From NCBI RefSeq assembly GCF_024749045.1, contig NZ_CP087184.1, positions 6,386,001 through 6,450,000 on the forward strand: a stretch of DNA of 64,000 nt, written 5' to 3'. The DNA comes from Pseudomonas sp. B21-028 (GTDB lineage: Bacteria > Pseudomonadota > Gammaproteobacteria > Pseudomonadales > Pseudomonadaceae). The notes under the pieces are model-generated. The model was not told the origin of the DNA and ran no database searches. It saw nothing but the letters and a program-made list of their open reading frames with translations. This document shows positions 1 through 8,847 of the stretch, piece by piece (the first letter of the stretch is position 1; each line of letters begins with the position of its first letter). A program made the translations under genes and the position numbers.

Positions 1-29
1 CCACCATTACCTTGACTGATCCACCGCTA

Positions 30-51
30 TCGCGAGCAGGCTCGCTCCCAC
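30..51. repeat. Single REP element
   Basis: A 22-bp REP half (TCGCGAGCAGG...CTCCCAC) lies downstream of the first gene. The same word recurs at more than ten places in this window, usually as an inverted pair. No partner is seen here, but the pair could lie partly outside the window. Confidence 0.85.
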
Positions 52-78
52 AAGGGATCTGCGTCACGTCGATTTAAG

Positions 79-615
79 CTACAAATCCGATTCCTGCACC
101 ACCCTCACCTTCTCCGCATCCAGCGCATACGCCGCGCTCGCCAGGTCGTTGTCGACCTTTTCGATCTTCAGCGTGCCGGTCACCCACAGCGGCGTGTAGA
201 TGTCGTCCAGCTTCAGGCCCTTGGGGTAGCGTACCAGCACCAGTTGGTTAGGCGGCGGTGGCGGGACGTGGATGCAGGCGCCGGGGTATGGCACCAGGAA
301 GAACAACGTACCGCGGCCCTTGGCGTCGGTTTCCAGCGGCACCGGGTAGCCGCCGATGCGGATGTGCTTGTCGTTCATCGAGGCCACGGTCTTGGTCGAA
401 TACATCACCGCCGGCAAGCCTTTGCTTTGCTTCAGGCCACCCTTGTTGGTGAAGGTGCCATTGGCTTCGGGGGAATTGTGGTCGATCTCGGGCATGGCCT
501 CGAGGGCTTTCTGGTCCGACTTGGGCATCAGTTCGAGCCAGTCGGTTTCCGGCAGCTCGGCAGCATGGGCCAGGCCACTGCCCAGCAGAAGAAGGGTCAA
601 CACTAGACGGCGCAT
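79..615 (-). CDS. DUF3299 family exported protein
   Basis: A 178-residue protein with an N-terminal signal peptide (MRR, then a leucine-rich core, cleavage near AHA/AE at about residue 18). The body resembles DUF3299, a small Pseudomonas/proteobacterial periplasmic family of unknown function: a conserved GYPVPLE-type segment, then a PYPGACIHVPPPPPNQ stretch with one conserved Cys and His. The ATG at 615 is preferred over an in-frame TTG at 630 because the signal peptide begins there. It is a single gene, with no operon partner visible in the window. Confidence 0.8.
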   Translation of the reverse strand: MRRLVLTLLLLGSGLAHAAELPETDWLELMPKSDQKALEAMPEIDHNSPEANGTFTNKGGLKQSKGLPAVMYSTKTVASMNDKHIRIGGYPVPLETDAKGRGTLFFLVPYPGACIHVPPPPPNQLVLVRYPKGLKLDDIYTPLWVTGTLKIEKVDNDLASAAYALDAEKVRVVQESDL

Positions 616-703
616 GAAAGGGCTCGGCAATGAGTGATGGATGGAACGCCGGGCATTCTAGCCCCCTGCGCGCGCCATGCGCAGAGGGCTTTGTCGCATT
701 GAC

Positions 704-949
704 TCAGTTTCTTTTGATCAGGCCGTAGATCACCAGCAACACGATCGCGCCGACCAGGGCGCCAATGAAACCGGCGCCTTGCCCGGCCTGGTAGATACCC
801 AGGGCCTGGCCGCCATAGGTGGCTGCCAGCGAACCGCCGATACCGAGCAGGATGGTCATGATCCAGCCCATGCTGTCATCGCCCGGTTTCAGGAAGCGTG
901 CCAGCAGGCCAACGATCAAGCCGATGAAGATGGTTCCGATGATTCCCAT
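704..949 (-). CDS. GlsB/YeaQ/YmgE family stress-response membrane protein
   Basis: An 81-residue, glycine-rich, three-helix inner-membrane protein. It begins MGIIGTIFIGLIVG and contains a second helix around MGWIMTILLGIGGSLAA and a C-terminal helix ending in LIKRN. This is the size and layout of the transglycosylase-associated GlsB/YeaQ/YmgE family, whose members are often induced by general stress; the molecular role is unknown. The ATG at 949 is preceded by AAGGGGAA, a good ribosome-binding site, so the longer reading from 979 is unlikely. Confidence 0.85.
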   Translation of the reverse strand: MGIIGTIFIGLIVGLLARFLKPGDDSMGWIMTILLGIGGSLAATYGGQALGIYQAGQGAGFIGALVGAIVLLVIYGLIKRN

Positions 950-1049
950 GGCAATTCCCCTTTTAAGTGAGATAGCCAAAGCCTAGTCAGACTTTGGCAC
1001 CTTGCCATGAGAGAATCCGGCCGACGAATGGTTCCAATCGTGTTGCAGA

Positions 1050-2135
1050 TTATTGCTCGGCGATCAGCGTCTCGACCTTGATGATCTGCTGGGCCAGCGT
1101 GGCCCGGTCAGCGCAACGCAGATTGGCGTGACCGACCTTGCGCCCGACTTTGAACGCCTTGCCATAGTGATGCAGATGGCAATCGGCAATCGCCAGGACC
1201 TTTTCGGTGTCCGGTACCTTGCCGATGAAGTTCAGCATCGCGCTTTCGCCGACCTTGGCGGTCGAGCCCAGCGGCAGCCCGGCGACCGCCCGCAGGTGGT
1301 TTTCGAACTGGCTGCACTCGGCGCCTTCGGTGGTCCAGTGCCCGGAGTTGTGCACCCGCGGCGCGATTTCGTTGGCCTTGAGACCGCCGTCCACTTCGAA
1401 GAACTCGAACGCCATCACGCCGACGTAGTCGAGCTGCTTGAGCACCCGGCTGGAATAATCTTCGGCCAGGGCCTGCAGCGGATGGTCGGTGCTGGCCACG
1501 GAGAGCTTGAGAATGCCGTCCTTGTGGGTGTTGTGTACTAACGGGTAGAAACGGATTTCACCGTCGCGGGCGCGCACGGCAATCAGCGAGACTTCACCGG
1601 TGAACGGCACGAAACCTTCCAGCAGGCAGCCCACGCTGCCCAGCTCGGCGAACGTACCGGCGACGTCTTCAGGGTTGCGCAGGACCTTCTGGCCCTTGCC
1701 GTCATAACCCAGGGTACGGGTCTTGAGCACGGCCGGCAGGCCGATGGCAGCGACGGCGGCTTCCAGGTCGGTCTGGGATTGAATGTCGGCGAAGGCCGGG
1801 GTGGGAATGCCCAGGTCCTTGAACATGTTCTTCTCGAACCAGCGGTCACGGGCGATGCGCAAGGCTTCGGCGCTCGGGTAGACCGGGACGAACTGGGACA
1901 GGAAGGCAACGGTCTCGGCCGGGACGCTCTCGAACTCGAAGGTCACCAGATCGACTTCATCGGCCAGTTGGCGCAAGTGATCCTGGTCGCCGTAGTCGGC
2001 TCGCAGGTGTTCACCCAGCGCGGCGGCACAGGCGTCCGGCGCCGGGTCCAGGAAAGCGAAGTTCATCCCCAGCGGCGTACCCGCCAGGGCCAACATGCGA
2101 CCCAACTGGCCGCCACCGATTACACCGATCTTCAT
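1050..2135 (-). CDS. purK: N5-carboxyaminoimidazole ribonucleotide synthase
   Basis: PurK (361 aa, the usual length) carboxylates aminoimidazole ribonucleotide with ATP and bicarbonate to N5-CAIR in de novo purine synthesis. The N-terminus MKIGVIGGGQLGRMLA is the Rossmann-like pre-ATP-grasp motif. A central KTRTLGYDGKGQ and LLEGFVPF are typical ATP-grasp segments, and EIAPRVHNSGHWT is the PurK family signature near residue 265. The gene starts 12 bases after the purE stop, so the two form an operon and pass N5-CAIR from one enzyme to the next. Confidence 0.97.
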   Translation of the reverse strand: MKIGVIGGGQLGRMLALAGTPLGMNFAFLDPAPDACAAALGEHLRADYGDQDHLRQLADEVDLVTFEFESVPAETVAFLSQFVPVYPSAEALRIARDRWFEKNMFKDLGIPTPAFADIQSQTDLEAAVAAIGLPAVLKTRTLGYDGKGQKVLRNPEDVAGTFAELGSVGCLLEGFVPFTGEVSLIAVRARDGEIRFYPLVHNTHKDGILKLSVASTDHPLQALAEDYSSRVLKQLDYVGVMAFEFFEVDGGLKANEIAPRVHNSGHWTTEGAECSQFENHLRAVAGLPLGSTAKVGESAMLNFIGKVPDTEKVLAIADCHLHHYGKAFKVGRKVGHANLRCADRATLAQQIIKVETLIAEQ

Positions 2136-2147
2136 TCGTCAACAACC

Positions 2148-2639
2148 TCAGGCAATGCGTGGGTCTGGATTGTCCAGGACGCTGTCTGTCTGCTCAGCGC
2201 GGAATTTTTTCAGCACGGTATGGAATTGTGGATGCTTGGCGCCCAGGATGCTCGCCGACAGCAGGGCGGCGTTGATCGCGCCGGCCTTGCCGATGGCCAG
2301 GGTCGCGACCGGAATGCCGGCCGGCATCTGCACGATGGACAACAGTGAATCGACGCCCGAGAGCATCGACGACTGCACCGGCACGCCCAGCACCGGCAGG
2401 TGGGTCTTGGCTGCACACATGCCTGGCAGGTGAGCCGCGCCACCGGCACCGGCGATGATCACCTCGATGCCACGGGCCTCGGCCTCTTCGGCGTACTGGA
2501 ACAGCAGGTCCGGGGTGCGGTGGGCGGAGACCACTTTCACCTCATAAGGGATGCCGAGCTTTTCCAGCATATCGGCGGTGTGGCTAAGGGTGGACCAATC
2601 GGACTTGGAGCCCATGATCACGCCAACCAATGCACTCAT
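2148..2639 (-). CDS. purE: N5-carboxyaminoimidazole ribonucleotide mutase
   Basis: PurE (163 aa) converts N5-CAIR to CAIR. Class I PurE motifs are visible: [10 protein letters not shown] near the N-terminus, SAHRTPD around residue 40 and [11 protein letters not shown] around residue 70. The ATG at 2639 has AGAGG seven bases upstream; the TTG just before it (2642) is not needed. It is the first gene of purEK. Its leader carries an intrinsic terminator (separate entry), so expression may be attenuated. Confidence 0.97.
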   Translation of the reverse strand: MSALVGVIMGSKSDWSTLSHTADMLEKLGIPYEVKVVSAHRTPDLLFQYAEEAEARGIEVIIAGAGGAAHLPGMCAAKTHLPVLGVPVQSSMLSGVDSLLSIVQMPAGIPVATLAIGKAGAINAALLSASILGAKHPQFHTVLKKFRAEQTDSVLDNPDPRIA

Positions 2640-2677
2640 CAATGTGCCTCTTCTCTCTGGGCGCCCGCAGGCGCGTC

Positions 2678-2719
2678 AAAAAACAACAAGCCACGCGGGA
2701 AACCGGCGTGGCTTGTTGT
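2678..2719 (-). terminator. Intrinsic terminator inside the purE leader (possible attenuator)
   Basis: Read on the minus strand, two 14-bp arms (2706-2719 and 2683-2696) pair perfectly around a 9-base loop and are followed at once by a run of T. The purE start is about 40 bases downstream, and a TATACT -10-like box lies about 40 bases upstream. The hairpin therefore sits between a plausible promoter and purE. It could also be the terminator of an upstream transcript. Confidence 0.75.
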
Positions 2720-2757
2720 ACGAATAATGGCCGATCTGGACCGGCCGAAGGCCGCGC

Positions 2758-2763
2758 AGTATA
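2758..2763 (-). promoter_or_regulatory. Candidate -10 box of the purEK promoter
   Basis: TATACT on the minus strand, the closest match to a sigma-70 -10 element between the REPINs and purE. The -35 region (CTGTTT-like at 17 bp) is weak. The predicted transcript would start near 2751 and include the leader terminator. Confidence 0.4.
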
Positions 2764-2870
2764 CCGCAATGAAGCAGATAAACAGCCCCTGTCGCGACCA
2801 TCTGTCATTTGTGCGTGGACGGCGGTTTTATTGACTTGAAGGTCAATACAAGAACACCCCAGATCCCTCT

Positions 2871-2957
2871 GTGGGAGCGGGCTTGCCCGCGAAAGCGGAG
2901 TATCAGTGCAGAAGGTGGTGACTGGCACGCCGCCTTCGCGAGCAAGCCCGCTCCCAC
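2871..2957. repeat. REPIN (inverted REP pair)
   Basis: Two REP sequences in opposite orientation, GTGGGAGCGGGCTTGCCCGC and its complement ending at 2957, enclose about 40 bp. It lies between purE and the LysR gene. Confidence 0.9.
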
Positions 2958-3002
2958 ATCTGATCTGTATTGATTCCATACGTTGTGAACGACACAAACC
3001 CT

Positions 3003-3090
3003 GTGGGAGCGAGCCTGCTCGCGATGACGGGCTGACATTCAGCATCAATGTTGCCTGACCCACCGCTATCGCGAGCAGGCTCGCTCCCAC
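3003..3090. repeat. REPIN (inverted REP pair)
   Basis: A second REPIN 45 bp from the previous one, built from GTGGGAGCGAGCCTGCTCGC and its complement. It ends 17 bp from the LysR stop codon. The two REPINs differ in their arms (GGGCTTGCCC versus GAGCCTGCTC), so they are probably separate insertions rather than a tandem duplication. Confidence 0.9.
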
Positions 3091-3106
3091 AGGGTTGTGC
3101 GTGCTT

Positions 3107-4009
3107 TCAGGAGCCAGCGCCGCCTTCGAGCTTGCGCCACAACAACCGCACGTTGGCCTTGCGCACCAGGGCGCAGCGGTACAGGCGGATCTCCAGTGGG
3201 ACGTGCCATTGCGCGCCGCCGCAAATCACCAGTTCGCCCCTGGCCAGTTCGGCGCGCACGCTCAGTTGCGGCACCCAGGCGATGCCCAGGCCCTCCAGGG
3301 CCATGCTTTTCAAGCTGTCGGCCATGGCCGTTTCATAGACCGTGGTGAAGCGCAGCGCCCGCTGGCGCAGCAACTGGTTCACCGAGCGGCCGAGAAACGC
3401 CCCGGCGCTGTAGGCCAGCAACGGCACGCTGACCTCCCCTTCGAGGTCGAACAGCGGTTTGCCGTTGGCGTCGGCGGCACACACCGGCAGCATTTCGGTC
3501 TGGCCCAGGTGCAACGAAGGGAAGATTTCCGGATCCATCTGCATCGCCGAATCCGGGTCGTAGAACGCCAGCATCAGGTCGCAACCGCCCTCACGCAGGG
3601 CATGGACGGCATCGCCGACGTTGGTTGCCACCAGGCGCGTGGCGATGTTCATGCCTTCGTTGCGCAGTTGCGCGATCCAGCGCGGGAAGAAGCCCAGGGC
3701 CAGGGAATGCGCGGCCGCCACTTGGATCACCTCGCCCTGTCCACCCTCCAGATGATGCAAATGCCGCAGCACCTCGCCCAGTTGCTCCACGACGGTGCGC
3801 GCCGTCACCAGGAACAATTGCCCTGCCGCCGTCAGCTCGACCGGCGTGCGGGAGCGGTTGACCAAGGTCAGCCCCAGCGCCGCTTCCAGGCTACGAATCC
3901 GCCGGCTGAACGCCGGTTGCGTGACGAAACGCCGCTCGGCCGCCTGGGAGAAACTGCGGGTAGCCGCCAGGGCACTGAAGTCCTCGAGCCATTTGCTTTC
4001 AAGATTCAT
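3107..4009 (-). CDS. LysR family transcriptional regulator, divergent from aspA
   Basis: A 300-residue LysR-type regulator. The N-terminal winged helix-turn-helix begins MNLESKWLEDFSALA and continues FSQAAERRFVTQPAFSRRIRSLEAALG. The rest is a periplasmic-binding-protein-like effector domain. The ATG at 4009 gives the canonical LysR length; upstream in-frame codons would add an atypical tail. It is transcribed divergently from aspA across a 181-bp intergenic region, and a LysR gene next to aspA is also known in P. aeruginosa. It is therefore a candidate regulator of aspA, which is inferred only from position. Confidence 0.93.
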   Translation of the reverse strand: MNLESKWLEDFSALAATRSFSQAAERRFVTQPAFSRRIRSLEAALGLTLVNRSRTPVELTAAGQLFLVTARTVVEQLGEVLRHLHHLEGGQGEVIQVAAAHSLALGFFPRWIAQLRNEGMNIATRLVATNVGDAVHALREGGCDLMLAFYDPDSAMQMDPEIFPSLHLGQTEMLPVCAADANGKPLFDLEGEVSVPLLAYSAGAFLGRSVNQLLRQRALRFTTVYETAMADSLKSMALEGLGIAWVPQLSVRAELARGELVICGGAQWHVPLEIRLYRCALVRKANVRLLWRKLEGGAGS

Positions 4010-4190
4010 CACGTTCTCCCGAAACATGCACCAAAACAGGTCACACGTCCGCCGTACCGCCGACGTCACATCCACATTATGCCGAATAAGCATAGGGCAG
4101 TGTTTAACAGCATTGGCCCTTACGTTTACGAAAGCCTACGATCCACAGCGTTCCGGCACAGACCGGGTCCTTATCGAGATGATTTCCATC

Positions 4191-5615
4191 ATGTCCTCCG
4201 CTGCATCATTCCGCACAGAAAAAGACCTGCTTGGCGTACTCGAAGTACCAGCGCAAGCGTATTACGGCATCCAGACCCTGCGAGCGGTGAACAACTTCCG
4301 TCTCTCGGGCGTTCCGATCTCGCATTACCCCAAGCTGGTGGTCGGTCTGGCAATGGTCAAACAGGCCGCCGCTGACGCCAACCGCGAGTTGGGCCAACTC
4401 AGCGAAGCCAAGCATGCAGCCATCAGCGAAGCCTGTGCCCGTCTGATCCGCGGCGATTTCCACGAAGAATTCGTGGTGGACATGATTCAGGGCGGCGCCG
4501 GCACGTCGACCAACATGAATGCCAACGAAGTCATCGCCAACATCGCCCTGGAGGCCATGGGCCACCAGAAAGGCGAATACCAGTACCTGCACCCGAACAA
4601 TGACGTGAACATGGCGCAGTCTACCAACGACGCCTACCCGACCGCGATCCGCCTGGGTCTGCTGCTGGGTCATGACGCGTTGCTGGCCAGCCTCGACAGC
4701 CTGATCCAGTCGTTCGCCAACAAGAGTGAAGAGTTCAGCCACGTCCTGAAAATGGGCCGTACCCAGCTGCAGGACGCCGTGCCGATGACCCTCGGCCAGG
4801 AATTCCGCGCCTTCGCCACCACCCTGAGCGAAGATCTTGCACGCCTGAAAACCCTGGCGCCCGAACTGCTCACCGAAGTGAACCTGGGCGGCACCGCCAT
4901 CGGCACCGGCATCAACGCCGACCCGCGCTACCAGGCCCTGGCCGTGCAGCGCCTGGCAACCATCAGCGGCCAACCGCTGGTACCGGCCGCCGACCTGATC
5001 GAAGCCACATCCGACATGGGTGCCTTCGTCCTGTTCTCCGGCATGCTCAAGCGCACCGCGGTGAAGCTGTCGAAAATCTGCAACGACCTGCGCCTGCTGT
5101 CCAGCGGACCACGTACCGGCATCAACGAAATCAACCTGCCGGTCCGCCAGCCAGGCAGTTCGATCATGCCCGGCAAGGTCAACCCGGTCATCCCCGAAGC
5201 AGTCAACCAGGTGGCGTTCCAGATCATCGGCAACGACCTGGCCCTGACCATGGCAGCCGAAGGCGGCCAACTGCAGCTGAACGTGATGGAGCCGCTGATC
5301 GCCTTCAAGATCTTCGACTCGATCCGCCTGCTGCAACGGGCCATGGACATGCTGCGCGAGCACTGCATCGTCGGCATCACCGCCAACGAAGCGCGCTGCC
5401 GCGAACTGGTCGAGCACTCGATCGGCCTGGTCACCGCCCTGAACCCGTACATCGGCTATGAAAACGCCACCCGCATCGCCCGTGTTGCCCTGGAAAGCGG
5501 CCGTGGCGTGCTGGAACTGGTGCGTGAAGAAGGCTTGCTCGACGACGCCATGCTCGACGACATCCTGCGCCCGGAAAACATGATTGCTCCGCGTCTGGTC
5601 CCGCTGAAAGCGTGA
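4191..5615 (+). CDS. aspA: Aspartate ammonia-lyase
   Basis: AspA (474 aa) deaminates L-aspartate to fumarate and ammonia. The fumarase/aspartase signature GSSIMPGKVNPV is at residues 322-333, with TSTNMNANEV and AQSTNDAYPTA substrate-loop motifs in the N-terminal half. The start at 4191 (MSSAASFRTEKDLLGV) agrees with Pseudomonas AspA; an in-frame ATG at 4179 is the alternative, and neither has a strong Shine-Dalgarno sequence. A symporter and an asparaginase follow on the same strand, which together would import small amino acids, make aspartate from asparagine and feed fumarate to the TCA cycle. Confidence 0.96.
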   Translation: MSSAASFRTEKDLLGVLEVPAQAYYGIQTLRAVNNFRLSGVPISHYPKLVVGLAMVKQAAADANRELGQLSEAKHAAISEACARLIRGDFHEEFVVDMIQGGAGTSTNMNANEVIANIALEAMGHQKGEYQYLHPNNDVNMAQSTNDAYPTAIRLGLLLGHDALLASLDSLIQSFANKSEEFSHVLKMGRTQLQDAVPMTLGQEFRAFATTLSEDLARLKTLAPELLTEVNLGGTAIGTGINADPRYQALAVQRLATISGQPLVPAADLIEATSDMGAFVLFSGMLKRTAVKLSKICNDLRLLSSGPRTGINEINLPVRQPGSSIMPGKVNPVIPEAVNQVAFQIIGNDLALTMAAEGGQLQLNVMEPLIAFKIFDSIRLLQRAMDMLREHCIVGITANEARCRELVEHSIGLVTALNPYIGYENATRIARVALESGRGVLELVREEGLLDDAMLDDILRPENMIAPRLVPLKA

Positions 5616-5669
5616 TCGATGCAACCACCGCTCACCAGGTCGAGGGACTAGACACCTCTCACCTTTTGA

Positions 5670-5702
5670 GGGCTTGGGGATTATTCCCCAAGCCCTTTTT
5701 TT
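5670..5702 (+). terminator. aspA intrinsic terminator
   Basis: A perfect 10-bp stem, GGCTTGGGGA and TCCCCAAGCC, around TTAT is followed by seven T residues, 55 bp after the aspA stop codon. Confidence 0.95.
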
Positions 5703-5750
5703 GCCACTGCCACGGAGGCCTTATGCCGAAAACGACAACACCGAAAGAAG

Positions 5751-5797
5751 ATCGCAGCCTTCGACAGCTCCTGAAAAGGGCTGTCGAAGGCTGCGAT
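5751..5797. repeat. Perfect 18-bp inverted repeat
   Basis: Two 18-bp arms (5751-5768 and 5780-5797) are exactly complementary around an 11-base loop and run into TTTT on the + strand. It could be a second or bidirectional terminator, or a copy of a dispersed palindromic repeat. It comes only 49 bp after the aspA terminator, so termination alone would be redundant. Confidence 0.8.
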
Positions 5798-6062
5798 TTT
5801 CGTTAATTCCAGCGCGTCGTTTCGTCGCTTGCACCACAACCGTGCAGACGGGCATCGCACTGATAGGTATAGTGCCGCCCCTCTTCGCCATGTGTGGTCG
5901 TCGGTAGCGAGACTTAAACATGCGAAACCCGAACTAATAACAACCCGCGAATTGGACCGGGACGAAACCTCGCCTCACCTGTCAAGCCGTGCGCCGACGG
6001 ATGTTTCGGGATGTTTCCAAATGGCCAGCATTTGCTTAAACAAAAAACAGCGAGGAATACTC
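5798..6062 (+). promoter_or_regulatory. Leader and promoter region of the symporter gene
   Basis: This 265-bp stretch has no gene I can support. It should contain the promoter of the symporter; TATAGT near 5869 is a -10-like hexamer but I see no convincing -35. AGGA at 6053-6056 is the ribosome-binding site for the ATG at 6063. Confidence 0.35.
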
Positions 6063-7511
6063 ATGCTCGAAGTCATCAACGACTTCCTCTCAGGGAAAGT
6101 GCTTATCCTGCTCATTGTCGGGCTCGGTAGCTACTTCACGATCCGCTCGCGTTTCGTCCAGTTCCGTCATTTCTTCCACATGTTCGCGGTGTTCCGTGAC
6201 AGCCTCAAAAGCAGCACCGACCAGCTCAGTTCCTTCCAGGCCCTGATGCTCAGCCTCGCCGGTCGTGTCGGCGCGGGCAACATTGCCGGCGTCGGCATCG
6301 CCGTGACCCTCGGCGGCCCCGGCGCAGTGTTCTGGATGTGGGTGACCGCGCTGGTCGGCATGTCCAGCAGCTTCTTCGAGTGTTCCCTCGGCCAGCTGTA
6401 CAAGCGCTGCGACTCCGAAGGCCAGTACCGTGGCGGCCCGTCCTATTACATCCAGCACGGCCTGCAGAAGCGCTGGTTGGGCATGATCATGGCCTTCCTG
6501 CTGTTGGTCACTTTCGGCTTCGCCTTCAACGGCCTGCAAGCCCACGCCGTGACCCACTCGTTGAACAACGCCTTCGGCCTCGACACCACCTACACCGGCC
6601 TGGGCCTGGCGGTGCTGCTGGGCCTGGTGTTCATCGGCGGGATCAAGCGTATCGCCAAGGTTGCGGACCTGCTGGTACCGGTCAAGACATTGGCCTACAT
6701 CGCCGTGACCATCTACGTGATCGTGCTGCAGTTCGACCACGTACCGGCCATGCTGGCAACTATCGTCAAGAGTGCCTTCGGTCTGGACCAGGCGTTCGGC
6801 GGCCTGATCGGCAGCGCCATCGTCATGGGCGTCAAGCGCGGCGTCTTCGCCAACGAAGCGGGCCTGGGCAGTGCGCCTAACGTGGCCGCCGTTGCATCGG
6901 TCGAGCACCCGGTCGCCCAAGGCGTGGTCCAGGCGTTCAGTGTGTTCCTGGACACCTTCGTGATCTGCACCTGCACCGCGTTGCTGATTCTGCTGTCGGG
7001 TTTCTACACCCCTGGCTTCGAAGGCGACGGCATTGCCCTGACCCAGAACTCCCTGGCCGCCGTGGTCGGTGACTGGGGCCGGATGTTCATCTCCGTGGCC
7101 CTGGCGTTGTTCGTGTTCACCTCGATCCTCTACAACTACTACCTGGGCGAGAACAACCTGCGCTTCATGCTCGGTGAAAACCGCAAGGCACTGATCGGTT
7201 ATCGCGCACTGGTACTGGTGCTGATTTTCTGGGGCGCCATCGAAAACCTCAGCACCGTGTTCGCCTTCGCCGACATCACCATGACCCTGCTGGCGTTCGT
7301 GAACCTGATCGCGCTGTTCCTGCTGTTCAAGGTCGGCATGCGCATCCTGCGCGACTACGACGCCCAGCGTTCGGCCGGCATCAAGACTCCGGTCTTCGAT
7401 TCCAGCAAATTCCCGGACCTGGACCTGGACCGCAAAGCCTGGCCAGCCACCCCATCCGCATCGGCTCCCCAGCCTGACGCGGTGACCGGTGTGGCCGCAG
7501 CGCAACGCTGA
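6063..7511 (+). CDS. Alanine/glycine:cation symporter (AGCS family)
   Basis: A 482-residue polytopic inner-membrane transporter of the AGCS family (AlsT/DagA type), which imports alanine or glycine with Na+ or H+. The family signature around LSLAGRVGAGNIAGVG (about residue 60) and the GGPGAVFWMW stretch are present, followed by about ten hydrophobic helices and a polar Ala/Pro-rich C-terminal tail. The start at 6063 (MLEVINDFLSGK) has a clear Shine-Dalgarno sequence; the open frame extends upstream without one. Its exact substrate cannot be read from sequence; the position between aspA and an asparaginase suggests a role in amino-acid catabolism. Confidence 0.93.
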   Translation: MLEVINDFLSGKVLILLIVGLGSYFTIRSRFVQFRHFFHMFAVFRDSLKSSTDQLSSFQALMLSLAGRVGAGNIAGVGIAVTLGGPGAVFWMWVTALVGMSSSFFECSLGQLYKRCDSEGQYRGGPSYYIQHGLQKRWLGMIMAFLLLVTFGFAFNGLQAHAVTHSLNNAFGLDTTYTGLGLAVLLGLVFIGGIKRIAKVADLLVPVKTLAYIAVTIYVIVLQFDHVPAMLATIVKSAFGLDQAFGGLIGSAIVMGVKRGVFANEAGLGSAPNVAAVASVEHPVAQGVVQAFSVFLDTFVICTCTALLILLSGFYTPGFEGDGIALTQNSLAAVVGDWGRMFISVALALFVFTSILYNYYLGENNLRFMLGENRKALIGYRALVLVLIFWGAIENLSTVFAFADITMTLLAFVNLIALFLLFKVGMRILRDYDAQRSAGIKTPVFDSSKFPDLDLDRKAWPATPSASAPQPDAVTGVAAAQR

Positions 7512-7533
7512 TCGGCAAGCCTGCTGCAAAAAA

Positions 7534-7556
7534 CCGGGCGCATCCCCTGCGCCCGG
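7534..7556. terminator. Hairpin after the symporter gene
   Basis: A 9-bp GC-rich stem (CCGGGCGCA and TGCGCCCGG) with a 5-base loop. It is flanked by a poly-A run on the left, so a T-tract exists only for minus-strand transcripts; on the + strand it would be a weak terminator or an mRNA 3'-end stabiliser. Confidence 0.6.
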
Positions 7557-7643
7557 CGTGACACAGCGTAAGGTCGGCGTCATGCTCGACCTTATGTTGG
7601 GGCAGCTCGACGAAGCTGCCGTTTTCGTCCTCGGAGAACGACC

Positions 7644-8648
7644 ATGAATTCCTCGACCTACCCTACCGCCCAGCACGTCATGGTGCTCTACACCGGCGGT
7701 ACCATCGGCATGCAAGCCAGCGCCCACGGCCTCGCCCCGGCCTCCGGCTTCGAAGCACGCATGCGCGACTACCTGCACAGCCAACCTGAACTGGTCATCC
7801 CGCAATGGCGCTTCCGGGAAATGTCGCCGCTGATCGACAGCGCCAACATGACCCCCGCCTATTGGCAGCAACTGCGCGAAGCAGTAGTCGACGCCGTGGA
7901 TGAGCAGGGTTGCGACAGCGTGTTGATCCTGCACGGCACCGACACCCTGGCCTACAGCGCGGCGGCGATGAGTTTCCAGCTGTTGGGCTTGCCTGCCCGT
8001 GTCTGCTTCACCGGCTCCATGCTGCCCGCCGGTGTGACCGACAGCGACGCCTGGGAAAACCTCAGCGGCGCCCTGGTCGCTCTCGGCCAGGGCCTGGCGC
8101 CAGGTGTGCACCTGTACTTCCACGGCGAACTGCTGGCGCCGACCCGTTGCGCGAAAGTGCGCAGCTTCGGTCGCCATCCGTTCAAACGCCTGGAGCGCCA
8201 GGGCGGCGGCGCCAAAGCCACTTCGCTGCCGGCACAGCTGAATTACAACCAGCCCAAGCAATTGGCCAACGTCGCGGCACTGCCGCTGTTTCCGGGCATC
8301 AGCGCCGACATCCTCGACGGCCTGCTGGGCAGCGGCATCCAGGGCCTGGTGCTGGAATGCTACGGCAGCGGCACCGGCCCGAGCGACAACCCGGCCTTCC
8401 TCGCCAGCCTCGCCCGAGCGCGGGACAGCGGCGTGGTGGTGGTGGCCGTGACGCAATGCCATGAAGGCGGCGTCGAGCTGGACGTGTACGAGGCCGGCAG
8501 CCGTTTGCGCGGCGTCGGCGTGTTGTCCGGCGGCGGCATGACCCGCGAGGCGGCGTTCGGCAAGTTGCAGGCGCTGATCGGCGCAGGGCTGCCGGTGGAC
8601 GAGGTTCGGCGGCTGGTTGAGCTGGACCTGTGCGGCGAGCTGATCTGA
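7644..8648 (+). CDS. ansA: Type I L-asparaginase
   Basis: A 334-residue asparaginase that hydrolyses L-asparagine to aspartate and ammonia. Both catalytic threonine motifs are visible: YTGGTIGM near residue 17 and LHGTDTLAY near residue 97. No signal peptide is present, so it is cytoplasmic type I (AnsA) rather than the periplasmic type II. GGAG lies 8 bp upstream of the ATG. Together with aspA and the symporter it makes an asparagine-aspartate-fumarate degradation block. Confidence 0.93.
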   Translation: MNSSTYPTAQHVMVLYTGGTIGMQASAHGLAPASGFEARMRDYLHSQPELVIPQWRFREMSPLIDSANMTPAYWQQLREAVVDAVDEQGCDSVLILHGTDTLAYSAAAMSFQLLGLPARVCFTGSMLPAGVTDSDAWENLSGALVALGQGLAPGVHLYFHGELLAPTRCAKVRSFGRHPFKRLERQGGGAKATSLPAQLNYNQPKQLANVAALPLFPGISADILDGLLGSGIQGLVLECYGSGTGPSDNPAFLASLARARDSGVVVVAVTQCHEGGVELDVYEAGSRLRGVGVLSGGGMTREAAFGKLQALIGAGLPVDEVRRLVELDLCGELI

Positions 8649-8675
8649 CCGCCACGCACACCTGACGAGTGGCCT

Positions 8676-8758
8676 GTGGGAGCAAGGCTTGCCCGCGACA
8701 AAGTTGACGCGATCCTCAGAAATCGCGGCGATATATCGCGAGCAGGCTTTGCTCCTAC
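8676..8758. repeat. Degenerate REPIN
   Basis: GTGGGAGCAAGGCTTGCCCG pairs with a diverged copy ending GCTTTGCTCCTAC. The arms are less perfect than in other REPINs here, suggesting an older copy. Confidence 0.75.
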
Positions 8759-8847
8759 AGTTTGCTGCCACGAGGCATGGCAGCTTTGGGCTTTACTCCC
8801 GGCACACAACTTGCTCCATTTACAGCTTCCCCAGGCTGGAAACGGAC

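Noticed and set aside
3095..4375. A 426-codon frame antisense to the LysR gene running into aspA
   Set aside because: Overlaps two confident genes on both strands; codon composition is that of a shadow frame.
6090..8771. An 893-codon open frame antisense to the symporter and asparaginase genes
   Set aside because: Shadow frame: it spans two genes and their intergenic hairpin, and the product is compositionally biased without motifs.
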